A stretch of 64,000 nucleotides of DNA from positions 1 through 64,000 of the forward strand of contig CAIWUU010000174.1 in assembly GCA_903915955.1 (NCBI GenBank), given 5' to 3'. The DNA comes from an uncultured Chlorobiaceae bacterium (GTDB lineage: Bacteria > Bacteroidota > Chlorobiia > Chlorobiales > Chlorobiaceae). The notes under the pieces are model-generated. The model saw nothing but the letters and a program-made list of their open reading frames with translations, was not told where the DNA came from and made no database searches. The translations under genes were made by a program, and so were the position numbers. Within the stretch, counting starts at the first letter, position 1. The number at the start of each line of letters is the position of its first letter. Shown here in pieces: positions 9,821 through 19,194 of this stretch.

Positions 9821-10150
9821 GTGAGTTGAATCTGAAAATTTCATCGGTAAAAAACTGATTATACTTGTTTGCTCATGATTGGGGTCGCGCTCTAAAAAGA
9901 TATTTCAACGAAGTGTGTGAACGACCTTTTTGCGCAGGTCCGTTAGGAGATGTTCCTTTCCAGAAGAGGAAAAATATCCATACAATCAAAAACCTTTTCG
10001 TTGATTATCTCCCAGCTTTAGTGTGAAATGGTAAAGAATAAATAGTGCTGGTTGATGTCGTAAAACGTTTATTTTTTTTACGTTGATAACTTTTTTCAAA
10101 AGATTTAACAGGTATTTGACACCTAATTTCCAGCATAAAATATCTAATAC
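9821..10150. other. intergenic region, no gene seen
   Basis: About 330 bases between the acyltransferase and glutaredoxin-like genes. No convincing coding frame, RNA gene or repeat is visible. A leftward frame crosses it but runs into the glutaredoxin-like gene and has no recognisable protein character. The right end holds a TTGACA hexamer that may belong to the downstream promoter. Confidence 0.5.
10116..10146 (+). promoter_or_regulatory. possible sigma-70 type promoter for the glutaredoxin-like gene
   Basis: A consensus-like TTGACA at 10116-10121 is followed at a suitable distance by the AT-rich TAAAATATC stretch (10136-10144), just before the ATG at 10151. The very short distance to the start codon would give a nearly leaderless transcript, so the exact -10 is uncertain. 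Confidence 0.3.
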
Positions 10151-10414
10151 ATGGGCGTAGATAAAAATGATGGCATATATTGTCATAAGGTGACGATTTA
10201 TGGAAAAAAAGAGTGCTGTCTGTGTGACCAAGCTATGGATCTGCTTGAAAAAGTTAATGTTTTGATGCCATTCGAACTTGAAAAGATAGATATTTCCGAT
10301 AACCCTGAATTGCTTGCTGAGTTCGGCCTTAAAATTCCGGTTATTATTGTCGATGGTATTCAGGCGTTCAAATATCGGATAAACGAAAACCGCCTCAGGG
10401 CATTGTTGAGCTGA
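10151..10414 (+). CDS. glutaredoxin-like protein (DUF836 type)
   Basis: Small thioredoxin-fold protein of 87 residues. It has a beta strand (VTIYGKK) leading into a CxxC redox motif (C22-C-L-C25), a helix rich in DLLEKV, and the cis-proline loop KIPVIIVDG, ending with a short C-terminal helix. This matches the glutaredoxin-2-like/DUF836 family of thiol-disulfide proteins; partner proteins are unknown. Its stop overlaps the start of the next gene by one base (TGATG), which suggests coupled translation with the small membrane protein. Confidence 0.82.
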   Translation: MGVDKNDGIYCHKVTIYGKKECCLCDQAMDLLEKVNVLMPFELEKIDISDNPELLAEFGLKIPVIIVDGIQAFKYRINENRLRALLS

Positions 10415-10647
10415 TGCTGAAATTTATTCTTTTTGCTCTCGTCCTTTTTTTTTGCGTTCGACTGGCGATTCGCTTGGTTGTGCGTCTCTTGCGGGGTGTG
10501 ATTTTTTTGATTAACCGGCGGGGTTTTGACGATACAGGCAACTCATCAGTTCATCGTTCGCCAGGAGATCATCTTGATGAAGCAGACTATGAAGTTATAG
10601 AAAGCCACCTTAACGATAATAAAGATAACGGACGTAGTGCCATGTAA
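10414..10647 (+). CDS. small one-TM membrane protein, unknown function
   Basis: A 77-residue product with a strongly hydrophobic N-terminal segment (about residues 3-33, interrupted by arginines on one side), a basic patch (INRRGF) and an acidic hydrophilic tail. No family is firmly recognised; the layout resembles the small DUF4834-like proteins of Bacteroidetes. The start overlaps the stop of the glutaredoxin-like gene by one base, and a strong intrinsic terminator follows, so the two genes form a short transcription unit. A membrane role is inferred only from hydrophobicity. Confidence 0.7.
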   Translation: MLKFILFALVLFFCVRLAIRLVVRLLRGVIFLINRRGFDDTGNSSVHRSPGDHLDEADYEVIESHLNDNKDNGRSAM

Positions 10648-10720
10648 GGTGTTTTGCTGTTGACAGGTTTTTTATTACATTGCGATGCTTGATTTTGGAC
10701 GGGTGAAGTTATCTTATCTG

Positions 10721-10743
10721 AAGTGGGGGATCCCCACTTTTTT
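10721..10743 (+). terminator. intrinsic terminator
   Basis: Perfect 8-base inverted repeat AAGTGGGG / CCCCACTT with a 3-base loop, running into a T tract (TTTTTT at 10738-10743). It closes the glutaredoxin-like unit and lies immediately upstream of rimP. An in-frame ATG at 10723 falls inside this hairpin, which argues against using it as the rimP start. Confidence 0.85.
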
Positions 10744-10773
10744 GTTTTCTGTAAAAGTTCGTATGAGGTGTCC

Positions 10774-11295
10774 ATGCAAGAACGCATAAGCAATTGTGTT
10801 CTCCAGATTATTGCAGAATCTGCCGGAACGCGGGGCGAAGGGGCCTATCTTATTGCTGTTAAAGTAACGGGTAAGGGGAATGGTCGGAAGATAGAGGTAC
10901 TCATGGACGCGGATATTGGTATTCGTATTCATCAGTGCGCATGGTTCAGTAGAAGGATCAGGGAAAAAATTGAGGGTGATGATGAACTTTTGGAGCTGTT
11001 CGGTGAGAATTTTGACGTGATGGTCTCCTCTCCCGGTCTTGGCGAGCCAATCGTCCTTCCACGCCAGTACATCAGGCATATCGGAAAGCTTTTGAGCGCC
11101 AAGTATATTGACCTGGCTGGAGCACAGACTGAGCTGCGTGGCCACCTTCAGGATGTTTCACTGCTGGAAGATGGCAGATCGTGGATTATCATCATGCCGG
11201 AAAAAAACAAGAAAAAAGGCACTCAGTCGACAATGGAAGGTATAACACTTTACCTTGATCAGGTAATTTCTGCGGTGCCTGAAGCGGAATTATAG
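10774..11295 (+). CDS. rimP: ribosome maturation factor RimP
   Basis: Assists 30S subunit maturation. The 173-residue product has the RimP N-terminal alpha/beta domain and the conserved DIGIRIHQCAWFSRRI region, then VSSPGLGEPI, the signature loop of the family, and a C-terminal SH3-like domain. The start is set at the ATG at 10774 because GAGGTG lies 3 bases upstream (10765-10770); the longer frame begins inside the preceding terminator. It is the first gene of the rimP-nusA-infB-rbfA-truB-ribF-rpsO block, the standard bacterial order, and nusA starts 59 bases downstream. Confidence 0.92.
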   Translation: MQERISNCVLQIIAESAGTRGEGAYLIAVKVTGKGNGRKIEVLMDADIGIRIHQCAWFSRRIREKIEGDDELLELFGENFDVMVSSPGLGEPIVLPRQYIRHIGKLLSAKYIDLAGAQTELRGHLQDVSLLEDGRSWIIIMPEKNKKKGTQSTMEGITLYLDQVISAVPEAEL

Positions 11296-11354
11296 CATGT
11301 TTTTACTGAAGGGCAGAGGTTTTCTTTTATAAATGCACAAGTCTATAGAGAGAG

Positions 11355-12899
11355 ATGGTCAGAAAGAAGATAAAGGATGAGGGGCAGGACAGAAGGTTGC
11401 TGATTGCCGGTGCTTTTGGTGAAATTGAGCAATCAAGGATCTTTCTGGATAAACGCACCGAAGTTGCGGCTGTGAAGATGGATATTGCCGATCTTCTCAA
11501 GGATATTATCCAGAAGCAGCTAAGAAAAGATTATGATCCTGAAGTTGAATCCAACATTTTTATCAACCCCGAACGTGGCGATTTTGAGGTTTACATTCTG
11601 AAAAAGATTGTTGATGAGGTCGATATAGAGAGCATTGAGATTTCCCTGAACGAGGTAAGAAAAATTGATGATTCCCTTGAAATTGGAGACTATTATGAGG
11701 AGGGGCCTATCAGGCTTGAGGACTATCTGAGTCGTAAATCTATTCAGATTATAAAACAGTCCGTGCAGAAAAAAGTCAGGGATCTCGAACGCATGGTTGT
11801 TTATGAAGAGTGTCTTGAAAAGGTTGGAGAAATTGTTGCCGGTGAGGTCTACCAGATTCGTGCAAATGAGGTTATTTTTACCTACAATACCTCGAAAGAT
11901 CATCGTGTTGAACTGGTGCTGCCGAAGTCAGAGATGATGAAAAAAGATAATCCTCGTCGCACTCCAAGGATGAAACTCTATGTCAAGCGTATCGAGCGTG
12001 AGAAGGCTAAAGTGCGGCTTGATGACGGGAGTATGGTTGAACGGGAAAAAGCTGACGGAGGAATGAAGGTCATTGTATCGAGAGTTGATGACAGGTTTCT
12101 GTACAAGTTGTTTGAGCATGAGGTGCCGGAAATTCTTGATGGTTTGATTGTGATCAAGGCTATTGCGCGGGTGCCGGGTGAACGGGCCAAGGTTGCGGTT
12201 GAGTCAACTAGCGCAAGGATTGATCCTGTCGGAGCAACAGTTGGCTATCGCGGCAAACGCATCCAGAGCATTGTCAAAGAGCTGAACAACGAGAATATTG
12301 ATGTTATTTATTATGCTGATGAGCCACAGATATACATATCGAGGGCTATGCAGCCAGCAAAGATTGATCCGCTCACGATTCATGCGGATATGAAGACTCG
12401 CAAAGCGAGAGTTATGCTCAAGCCCGATCAGATCAAATATGCCATTGGAAAGAATGGAAACAATATTCATCTGGCAGAAAAACTGACCGGTTATGAGATT
12501 GATGTGTATCGGGATGTCATCGACAAATCAACCGAAGACCCTACGGATATCGATATCATTGAATTCCGTGAAGAGTTTGGCGATGATATGATTTATCAGC
12601 TTCTTGATGGTGGTCTCGATACGGCCAAAAAAGTTTTAAAAGCTGGAATTGATCAAATAGAACTCTCTCTTCTGGGATCTCCAAAAACAGAAGAGCAGAC
12701 GGTTTTTGGTAAAAGTTACAAGAGTAGCGTCAAGCCAAGAGAACGAAAAGTGACCGATGATGAAAAGCGCTATTGGAAAAAGATTGCTGAAAATATTTAT
12801 AAAACCGTGAAGGAACAGTTTACTGAGGCGGATCTGGAGGCTCTTTTTGATGACGATATCTATCCGGAATCCGATGAATCGACGATTGACAACTCATGA
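11355..12899 (+). CDS. nusA: transcription termination/antitermination protein NusA
   Basis: RNA polymerase-bound factor modulating pausing, termination and antitermination. The order is an N-terminal polymerase-binding domain (to about residue 150), an S1 domain, and two KH domains (the GATVGYRGKRIQSIVKELNNE segment, split here as GYRGKRIQ and NIDVIYY, then KYAIGKNGNNIHLAEKL). The acidic C-terminus contains many Asp and Glu. The 514 residues match NusA lacking the extra C-terminal AR repeats of Proteobacteria. A GAGAGAGAT purine stretch just before the ATG serves as a ribosome-binding site. infB follows after 67 bases. Confidence 0.95.
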   Translation: MVRKKIKDEGQDRRLLIAGAFGEIEQSRIFLDKRTEVAAVKMDIADLLKDIIQKQLRKDYDPEVESNIFINPERGDFEVYILKKIVDEVDIESIEISLNEVRKIDDSLEIGDYYEEGPIRLEDYLSRKSIQIIKQSVQKKVRDLERMVVYEECLEKVGEIVAGEVYQIRANEVIFTYNTSKDHRVELVLPKSEMMKKDNPRRTPRMKLYVKRIEREKAKVRLDDGSMVEREKADGGMKVIVSRVDDRFLYKLFEHEVPEILDGLIVIKAIARVPGERAKVAVESTSARIDPVGATVGYRGKRIQSIVKELNNENIDVIYYADEPQIYISRAMQPAKIDPLTIHADMKTRKARVMLKPDQIKYAIGKNGNNIHLAEKLTGYEIDVYRDVIDKSTEDPTDIDIIEFREEFGDDMIYQLLDGGLDTAKKVLKAGIDQIELSLLGSPKTEEQTVFGKSYKSSVKPRERKVTDDEKRYWKKIAENIYKTVKEQFTEADLEALFDDDIYPESDESTIDNS

Positions 12900-12966
12900 A
12901 TGTTGTTATAGACAGTAAAATTGTGGCTGAAGTGGTAAAGAGTTTATAAATCCAGAGGAGGATGTA

Positions 12967-15795
12967 ATGGCCCTTGAGGACATGGAGAAGAGATATCGTA
13001 TAAGTGATATAGCGAGAGAACTGCAGGTGAGTCCGCAGGAAGTATTACTTTTTGTCAAGCAGGAAGGTGTCAAGGTGGCATCGACATCCTCTATGGTAAG
13101 TGAAGAGATACACGGACTGATATTTGGGCATTTCAGCGTCGAGAAAAAGATGGTTGATGATACCAAAAAAATAAGAGCTGAGAAGGAAAAACGTTTATCG
13201 AGGCTTGAGGAGCAGTCCAGAAAAACTTATGAAAAAGAGCAGCATCTGAGTGAAACTCTTAGTCCTCAGCCGCTTCAGGTTGCACATCCAGTTACGGTGG
13301 TTCCTCCTGCCCCGGTACCAGTTGCTCACAACATCAAGAGCGAGGTTGTTGACGCTGTTGTTGCGTCAGAAATCGCGGAATTGCTTACAGAACATGACGT
13401 TCCTGTTGCTGAGCTCTCTGCGCCAGTTATTTTGCCTGAGGTGCTGGAGCTTTTTGATGCTAATGAGTACACTGAACCTGAACCAACGACGCACATAGAG
13501 CTCATCGAATCCATTGAAATTCCACTGCCAACGCAAGAAATTCCTGAAGTTCCAGAGCCTGAACTACAAAAAGAGGAGCCGTCGGTCAATGAGCATCTTA
13601 TCTCTTTTGATGCTCCGCAGATGATGGGAGGACTTACTGTTCTTGGCACTCTTGACATGCAGGCAGGCAGGAACAAGAAAAATCGTAAAAAGAATTTCAA
13701 GGAGCAGGCTGATGCTCTGAAAGATGAGTTTGTGCCCAAGGTCGCAGTAGAGCTTCGTGAAGAGGAGAAAGTTGCTCTTGCAAAGAAACCGCTGAAAGCC
13801 GTCGTCGAAGTCAAGCCAAAAGTTGTGGTGGCTGACAGTTCTTCCATAAAAAAGAAAAAAGGGAAGAAGAAAAAGAAAATAGAGGTTGATGACAAGGTAA
13901 TTTCAGCCAATATCCAGAAAACAATCAGCGGGATTGAGGATCGCAGCAGTACAGGTTCACGACAGAAATTCAGAAAATTACGCCGAAATGAGCGTGAGCG
14001 CGAACACGAAGAGGATGAGGCCTTTCGTGAGTCACAGCGGCTGATCGTCCGGGTTACCGAGTATGCTTCACCGCATGAATTGGCTGAGCTTATGGGTATT
14101 ACAGCAAAGGATATTATCCAGAAGTGTTTTGCCCTTGGCAAATTTGTTACCATCAATCAACGGCTTGACAAGGAGTCGATAGAACTGATAGCCCTTGAAT
14201 TTGGTTTTGAGGCAGAGTTTATTTCAGAGGTCGAGGCAACTGCCGTTATTGTTGAAGAGGATGCAGAAGAGGATTTACAGACTCGTCCGCCAGTGGTCAC
14301 GATTATGGGTCATGTCGATCATGGAAAGACCTCTTTGCTCGATCATATTCGAAACAGTAAAGTTGTTGCCGGTGAATCTGGTGGTATTACCCAGCATATC
14401 GGTGCTTATGAAGTGACTGTGGATGGCAATCGCAAAATCACCTTTCTTGATACGCCTGGCCATGAAGCATTTACTGCGATGCGGGCAAGGGGTGCACAGG
14501 TGACTGATATTGTTATTCTCGTTGTTGCGGCTGATGACAGTGTTATGCCTCAGACGATAGAGGCGATTAACCATGCCAAAGCGGCAGGTGTGCCGATTGT
14601 TGTTGCTCTCAACAAAATAGACAAGGTGGAAGCCAATCCAGAGAAGATCAAAACCCAGTTGTCAGAAGCAGGTGTGCTTGTTGAGGAGTGGGGCGGCACC
14701 TATCAATGCCAGGAGATTTCTGCCAAGAAGGGTATTGGTATTGCTGAGCTTATGGAAAAGGTGTTGACCGAAGCTGAAATGCGTGAGTTGAAGGGCAACT
14801 ATTCTCCAGATATACAGGCGAGCGGTATTATTGTTGAGTCCGAGCTTGACAAGGGCAAGGGTGTTATCTCCACCGTTCTTGTGCAGCGAGGAATTCTCAA
14901 GGTTGGTGATCCTTTTGTTGCTGGAAATACGATGGGGAAGGTTCGTGCTCTTATGGATGAGAGAGGCAAGAGAATTCTTTTTGCTAACCCATCGCAGCCG
15001 GTCAGGGTGCTTGGTTTTGAGGAGCTTCCGCAATCAGGCGATGCCATGACGGTTATGGTAACCGACAGAGAGGCGCGCGATCTTGCACAAAAAAGGCAGG
15101 TGATCCGTCGTGAACATGATTTCCGCCGGAGTACTCGTGTCAAGCTCGACAGTATTGCCCGTCAGATCAAGGAAGGGCTGATGAAAGAGCTGAGCGTTAT
15201 TATCAAGGCTGATACTGATGGTTCCATCCAGGCACTGGCAGATGGGCTTATGAAAATTCAGAACGAAGAGGTCAAGGTACAGATCATTCACCAGGGTGTC
15301 GGGCAGATTACGGAAACCGATGTGCTGCTTGCAGCGGCTTCAGATGCCATCATTATTGGTTTCAGAGTCAGGCCTAACGTCAATGCCAAAAAGCTGGCTG
15401 AGAAGGAAGATCTTGATGTTCGCTTCTACAGTGTCATTTACCATGTTTTGGAAGATGTTGAGAAGGCACTCGAAGGGATGCTCTCTCCTGAACTTCATGA
15501 AGAGAGTCTTGGTTCACTTGAGATCCGTCAGATCTTTAAGGTACCCAAGATTGGTAATGTCGGTGGATGTTATGTGCTGGAAGGGAAGGTTTTCAGGGAC
15601 TCCAAAGTTCGTCTTCTGCGTGATGGTGTACAGATTTACGAGGGCCAGCTTGCTGCGCTCAGGCGTTTCAAAGACGATGTAAAAGAGGTGGATGCTGGCT
15701 ACGAGTGCGGCATGAGTCTTAAAAATTATGATGATTTTAAGGTGGGCGACGTTGTTGAGGCCTATAAAATTGTCGAAAAGAAAAGAAAACTTTAA
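12967..15795 (+). CDS. infB: translation initiation factor IF-2
   Basis: GTPase that delivers initiator tRNA to the ribosome. The 942-residue protein has an IF2_N helix ([12 protein letters not shown], near residues 17-28), a long low-complexity linker rich in Glu, Pro, Val and Lys (about 60-320) with a lysine block ([10 protein letters not shown]), a second IF2_N-like region, and the GTPase domain with GHVDHGKT (residues 448-455), [12 protein letters not shown] and SAKKGIG, followed by domains II-IV. A perfect AGGAGG (12956-12961) lies 5 bases before the ATG, the strongest Shine-Dalgarno in the window and decisive for the start. Confidence 0.97.
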   Translation: MALEDMEKRYRISDIARELQVSPQEVLLFVKQEGVKVASTSSMVSEEIHGLIFGHFSVEKKMVDDTKKIRAEKEKRLSRLEEQSRKTYEKEQHLSETLSPQPLQVAHPVTVVPPAPVPVAHNIKSEVVDAVVASEIAELLTEHDVPVAELSAPVILPEVLELFDANEYTEPEPTTHIELIESIEIPLPTQEIPEVPEPELQKEEPSVNEHLISFDAPQMMGGLTVLGTLDMQAGRNKKNRKKNFKEQADALKDEFVPKVAVELREEEKVALAKKPLKAVVEVKPKVVVADSSSIKKKKGKKKKKIEVDDKVISANIQKTISGIEDRSSTGSRQKFRKLRRNEREREHEEDEAFRESQRLIVRVTEYASPHELAELMGITAKDIIQKCFALGKFVTINQRLDKESIELIALEFGFEAEFISEVEATAVIVEEDAEEDLQTRPPVVTIMGHVDHGKTSLLDHIRNSKVVAGESGGITQHIGAYEVTVDGNRKITFLDTPGHEAFTAMRARGAQVTDIVILVVAADDSVMPQTIEAINHAKAAGVPIVVALNKIDKVEANPEKIKTQLSEAGVLVEEWGGTYQCQEISAKKGIGIAELMEKVLTEAEMRELKGNYSPDIQASGIIVESELDKGKGVISTVLVQRGILKVGDPFVAGNTMGKVRALMDERGKRILFANPSQPVRVLGFEELPQSGDAMTVMVTDREARDLAQKRQVIRREHDFRRSTRVKLDSIARQIKEGLMKELSVIIKADTDGSIQALADGLMKIQNEEVKVQIIHQGVGQITETDVLLAAASDAIIIGFRVRPNVNAKKLAEKEDLDVRFYSVIYHVLEDVEKALEGMLSPELHEESLGSLEIRQIFKVPKIGNVGGCYVLEGKVFRDSKVRLLRDGVQIYEGQLAALRRFKDDVKEVDAGYECGMSLKNYDDFKVGDVVEAYKIVEKKRKL

Positions 15796-15813
15796 ACAGT
15801 TTATTGTTGATAC

Positions 15814-16191
15814 ATGTCGATACGTACTGACCGGGTTGCATCGCTGCTGCAACATGAGCTTGGAGCAATTTTTCAGAAAGAGCTTCCCCGAAGCGGTCCG
15901 CTTGTTACCGTGGTCGATGTAAAGATCACGCCGGATCTGAGCATCGCAAGGTTTTATGTCTCCATTATAGGTACGGATGAAGAGAGGGCAGCAGCGATGG
16001 CAGCCTTGAAGGAAAAAACCAAAAGTATCCGAAAGATTCTGTCCTCGAAAATTCGCCACCATTTCAGGCGTATTCCTGAACTCGAATTCCATGAAGATCA
16101 CCTGTATGAACGCGCAAACAGGATTGAGCAGCTTTTGAATGGAGTGAGGAAAGCGCCCGTTGCAACAGACGAACCGAAAGACTTGTTATAA
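15814..16191 (+). CDS. rbfA: ribosome-binding factor A
   Basis: Small KH-fold protein (125 aa) that binds the 30S subunit during late 16S rRNA maturation. The sequence shows the N-terminal RTDRVASLLQHEL helix, the VVDVKITPDLSIARFYVS strand region (characteristic of RbfA), and the conserved RRIPELEFHEDHLYERA segment near the C-terminus. It begins 18 bases after infB and ends 8 bases before truB, in the order usual for bacterial nusA-infB operons. Length is standard. No strong Shine-Dalgarno is visible, in common with many genes here. Confidence 0.94.
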   Translation: MSIRTDRVASLLQHELGAIFQKELPRSGPLVTVVDVKITPDLSIARFYVSIIGTDEERAAAMAALKEKTKSIRKILSSKIRHHFRRIPELEFHEDHLYERANRIEQLLNGVRKAPVATDEPKDLL

Positions 16192-16199
16192 CAGTGTGT

Positions 16200-16934
16200 A
16201 TGGAAGAACAGCCCGGGCGCGAATCTCTCCCTGAACAGGGCGATTTTCTCCTGATTGACAAGCCTCTCGACTGGACGTCATTTGATGTTGTGGCTAAAAT
16301 CAGAAATACCTATAAGCAGTGCGGGTTGAAACGCAAAGTGGGTCATTGCGGGACGCTTGACCCCAAAGCAACTGGGCTGCTTATACTTGCTACTGGGCGA
16401 AAAACTAAAGAGATCTCTGCACTTGAAGTGCTTGATAAGGTATATGATGGTGCCATAAAGCTCGGGGCCATGACTGAAAGTCACGACATTGAGACGGCCG
16501 AATATGGCCACTGCGGTACATTGCACCTGACGGAAGAGGAGGTTAGGGCTGCAGCTTGCGGTTTTGTTGGTACGCACCAGCAGCAGCCACCGATGCACTC
16601 CGCAGCTTGGCATAATGGAAAACGACTCTACGAACATGCACGCAAGGGAGTTGTGATCAAAGAGCGCAAAGCAAAAGAGATTGTTATCCACCGCTTTGAA
16701 ATTACAAGCATAGAACTTCCGGTAGTGAATTTTATTCTGCATGTATCCAAAGGTACCTATATCAGGTCTATTGCGCATGAGTTCGGTTTATTGCTTGGTG
16801 TTGGTGGTTATCTTGCTTCACTCAGACGGGTATCTATTGGCTCATGGCATCTGAACTCAGCCAGAACAGTTTCAGAGACTATAGACGATATTCTTCAGAA
16901 GTCATCAAACACCAGTGAGGGTGAAGGGAGATAG
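16200..16934 (+). CDS. truB: tRNA pseudouridine(55) synthase TruB
   Basis: Converts U55 in the T-loop of tRNAs to pseudouridine. The catalytic aspartate lies in GTLDPKATG (D54 from the ATG at 16200), preceded by the KVGHCG strand; DKPLDWTS near the N-terminus and KGTYIRSIAHEFG near residue 185 are also family signatures. At 244 residues it is the shorter form without a long PUA extension. A GTG two codons upstream (16194) is an alternative start. rbfA is 8 bases upstream and ribF 8 bases downstream. Confidence 0.95.
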   Translation: MEEQPGRESLPEQGDFLLIDKPLDWTSFDVVAKIRNTYKQCGLKRKVGHCGTLDPKATGLLILATGRKTKEISALEVLDKVYDGAIKLGAMTESHDIETAEYGHCGTLHLTEEEVRAAACGFVGTHQQQPPMHSAAWHNGKRLYEHARKGVVIKERKAKEIVIHRFEITSIELPVVNFILHVSKGTYIRSIAHEFGLLLGVGGYLASLRRVSIGSWHLNSARTVSETIDDILQKSSNTSEGEGR

Positions 16935-16942
16935 CAGGACGT

Positions 16943-17905
16943 ATGCGTATTATTGACTACAATGATAATCATGTTTATAACTATGGCTCAAGTATCCCTG
17001 TCAATTTATTGCCTGTACCATCAGTTGTAACTGTAGGCTCTTATGATGGCGTGCATAGAGGGCACCGGAAAATTATTGCCCGGATGGCTGATGTTGCACA
17101 ATCCCGCAGTTTACGAAGTGTTGTTGTGACTTTTGAGCCGCACCCGAGAAGAGTGCTCGAAGGCGACGTCTCTGGTCCACTGGGTTTATTGACCACGCTT
17201 GATGAAAAAGTTGCACTGCTTGAGGCTGAATGTGTTGATCTTCTGGTTCTTGTTCGTTTTACTCATGACTTCGCTTTGCGAAGTTCCGATGATTTTATCA
17301 GAAATTTTCTTGTCGGCCTTCTCGGAGCAAAAAGCATTATTGTGGGATATGATCACGCATTTGGTCGTGACAGGAGTGGGAGTCGCGAAACTCTTGAACG
17401 TTTAGGGAATGAACTTAATGTTGCCGTTGAGGTGGTTGACGAAGTGTTGATCGGAAATGAACACTTTTCCAGTACAAAGATAAGAATACTGCTTGAAACT
17501 GGTATGGTTGAAAAGGCTAATGAATTTCTTGGCTCACCCTATATGATTACGGGAAGGGTGATTGAAGGTGATAAACGGGGGAGGGAAATCGGGTTTCCGA
17601 CCGTCAATCTCAAGTTGATCGATTCGAACAAGCTGTTGCCACATTCTGGAGTCTATCTTGCGGAAACGGTGATCTACGATTTACCCTATAAGGCTTTGAT
17701 GAATATTGGTGTTCGGCCAACGGTATCTTCGGCAGCTCTTTTATCTCTTGAAGCCCATATTTTAGGATATAGCGGAAATCTTTATGGCACCATTATCAGG
17801 TTCAATCTGCTCAAGTTTATCAGAGAGGAGAGGAAATTTCTGAATGTTGACGAGTTGAAGTTCCAGATTGAAAAAGATAAGAAAACGGTAGAGTTGTATT
17901 GTTAA
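16943..17905 (+). CDS. ribF: bifunctional riboflavin kinase/FMN adenylyltransferase
   Basis: Makes FMN from riboflavin and FAD from FMN. The N-terminal adenylyltransferase half has VTVGSYDGVHRGHRKII (HxGH-type motif at HRGH) and VTFEPHPRRVL; the C-terminal kinase half begins near residue 195 with GRVIEGDKRGREIGFPT and NLKLID. The 320-residue length is standard for the bacterial fusion. It starts 8 bases after truB and ends 50 bases before rpsO. The truB-ribF-rpsO order is widely conserved, so the function assignment is strong. Confidence 0.95.
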   Translation: MRIIDYNDNHVYNYGSSIPVNLLPVPSVVTVGSYDGVHRGHRKIIARMADVAQSRSLRSVVVTFEPHPRRVLEGDVSGPLGLLTTLDEKVALLEAECVDLLVLVRFTHDFALRSSDDFIRNFLVGLLGAKSIIVGYDHAFGRDRSGSRETLERLGNELNVAVEVVDEVLIGNEHFSSTKIRILLETGMVEKANEFLGSPYMITGRVIEGDKRGREIGFPTVNLKLIDSNKLLPHSGVYLAETVIYDLPYKALMNIGVRPTVSSAALLSLEAHILGYSGNLYGTIIRFNLLKFIREERKFLNVDELKFQIEKDKKTVELYC

Positions 17906-17955
17906 TAATATTATATTGAAGGCTAATCGATTTATCATATAACAACTGAAGAGAT

Positions 17956-18225
17956 ATGAGTTTGACAAAAGAGTATAAAGCTGAGGTTATCAAGCAGTTT
18001 GGTGCTTCTGGTAAGGATACCGGGAAGTCAGAGGTTCAGGTGGCGCTCTACACCCGCAGAATCAGTGACCTTACTGGTCATTTGCAACAGCATCCGAAGG
18101 ATAAGCACTCCCGTCGTGGATTGCTTATGCTTGTGGCCAAGCGCAAGAAAATGCTGAATTATGTGAAAAATGTTAATATTGACCGCTACCGTAAGGTGAT
18201 CGGTGAGCTTGACCTTCGCAAGTAA
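17956..18225 (+). CDS. rpsO: 30S ribosomal protein S15
   Basis: Primary 16S rRNA-binding protein of the small subunit platform. At 89 residues it has the canonical length and pattern: FGASGKDTGKSEVQVAL, RISDLTGHLQQHPKDKHSRRGL, and the C-terminal RKKMLNYV / RYRKVIGELDLRK helices. It is the last gene of the rimP-to-rpsO block and is followed by a hairpin at 18246-18266. In other bacteria S15 represses its own mRNA; no specific structure for this could be confirmed by eye. Confidence 0.97.
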   Translation: MSLTKEYKAEVIKQFGASGKDTGKSEVQVALYTRRISDLTGHLQQHPKDKHSRRGLLMLVAKRKKMLNYVKNVNIDRYRKVIGELDLRK

Positions 18226-18245
18226 TAGTGTTTGTTGTCTGATCT

Positions 18246-18266
18246 CTGCAGGGTCTCCCCCTGTAG
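18246..18266 (+). terminator. hairpin after rpsO, weak terminator candidate
   Basis: An 8-base stem CTGCAGGG / CCCTGTAG (one G-U pair) with loop TCTCC lies 20 bases past the rpsO stop. There is no uninterrupted T tract after it, so it may act as an mRNA 3' stabiliser or a partial terminator ahead of yicC. Confidence 0.4.
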
Positions 18267-18302
18267 GTTATCTTGTTAACACAAACCGCGAGAGGGAAAG
18301 CT

Positions 18303-19190
18303 ATGTTGGAAAGTATGACCGGATATGGCAGCGCTGAAGCCGTTGAAGATGGTATCCGGACACTCGTAGAGTTGCGCTCAGTGAATAACCGGTTTGCTGA
18401 AATCAGTGTTAAGCTTCCTCGTCAATTACTCTCTTATGAACTTGAAGTCAGGGAGCTGATCCGTGAGCATTTTCAAAGGGGGAAGATATCTGCTTTTGTT
18501 CAGATTCAGATTGATGAGGATCAGGCTATCTCGATAAGTGTTAATGTCCCAAAAGTAAAGGCATACAAAGAGCTTCTTGAAGCCCTCAAGAGGGAGGCTG
18601 CTCTTGATACTCCTCTTCAGCTTGAGCATATTCTGAGATTTCCGGAAATATTTGATAATGGGACGACCGCTCTCGACAGTGTTGGGGAGTGTTGGCCTTA
18701 TGTCAAAAGGCTTTTGCTTGATGCTGTTCTTCGTCTCAAAGCCATGCGCCGAAGAGAAGGTGAGGAGCTATCTATAGATTTTAGAGGAAGAATAGCTGAA
18801 ATTGAAGGGACTCTTCAGATCATTACAACCCTTGCCTGCGATAATCTTGAGGCGGTGCGAAAAAGACTTGCCGCTAAAGTTGAGGCTGTTGCTGGAAAAG
18901 ATTTAGCCTATAGCAGAGATCGCCTTGAAATGGAGCTTGTTCTTGCTGCCGATAAACTTGACATCACTGAGGAGCTGACAAGATTTGCTAGTCATAATAA
19001 ATTTTTTCTTGAAGAGTTGGATAACGATGAAAGTGGTACTGGCAGAAAGCTGAATTTTCTGCTTCAGGAGCAGTTACGCGAAGCCAATACGATTGCATCA
19101 AAATCCCAGAATGCAGAAATTTCCCAGAAAATTGTCCAGATCAAGGAAGATCTCGAGAAGATAAGGGAACAACTCCAAAATATAGAGTAG
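18303..19190 (+). CDS. yicC: YicC family endoribonuclease-like protein
   Basis: YicC/YloC-type protein; E. coli YicC has been linked to endoribonuclease activity and small-RNA decay. The N-terminal signature is SMTGYGSAE followed by ELRSVNNRFAEISVKLP, and the C-terminal DUF1732 region contains LDNDESGTGRKLNFLLQE and SKSQNAEISQ, the most conserved segment of the family. I choose the ATG at 18303 (295 aa) because GAGGG lies a few bases upstream and the family begins close to MTGYG; a TTG 10 codons earlier is less likely. yicC-gmk-rpoZ is a commonly conserved trio. Confidence 0.93.
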   Translation: MLESMTGYGSAEAVEDGIRTLVELRSVNNRFAEISVKLPRQLLSYELEVRELIREHFQRGKISAFVQIQIDEDQAISISVNVPKVKAYKELLEALKREAALDTPLQLEHILRFPEIFDNGTTALDSVGECWPYVKRLLLDAVLRLKAMRRREGEELSIDFRGRIAEIEGTLQIITTLACDNLEAVRKRLAAKVEAVAGKDLAYSRDRLEMELVLAADKLDITEELTRFASHNKFFLEELDNDESGTGRKLNFLLQEQLREANTIASKSQNAEISQKIVQIKEDLEKIREQLQNIE

Positions 19191-19194
19191 TTTT

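Noticed and set aside
9986-10231. Leftward 81-codon frame in the 9.8-10.2 kb gap
   Set aside because: Its first 27 codons lie antisense to the glutaredoxin-like gene, it has no ribosome-binding site and its composition is that of AT-rich non-coding DNA.
10723-10773. Earlier start for rimP
   Set aside because: It would begin inside the intrinsic terminator hairpin; GAGGTG fits the ATG at 10774.
13860-13890. Lysine-rich run in IF-2
   Set aside because: Low-complexity basic linkers are normal in the N-terminal part of long IF-2 proteins and do not indicate a repeat element.
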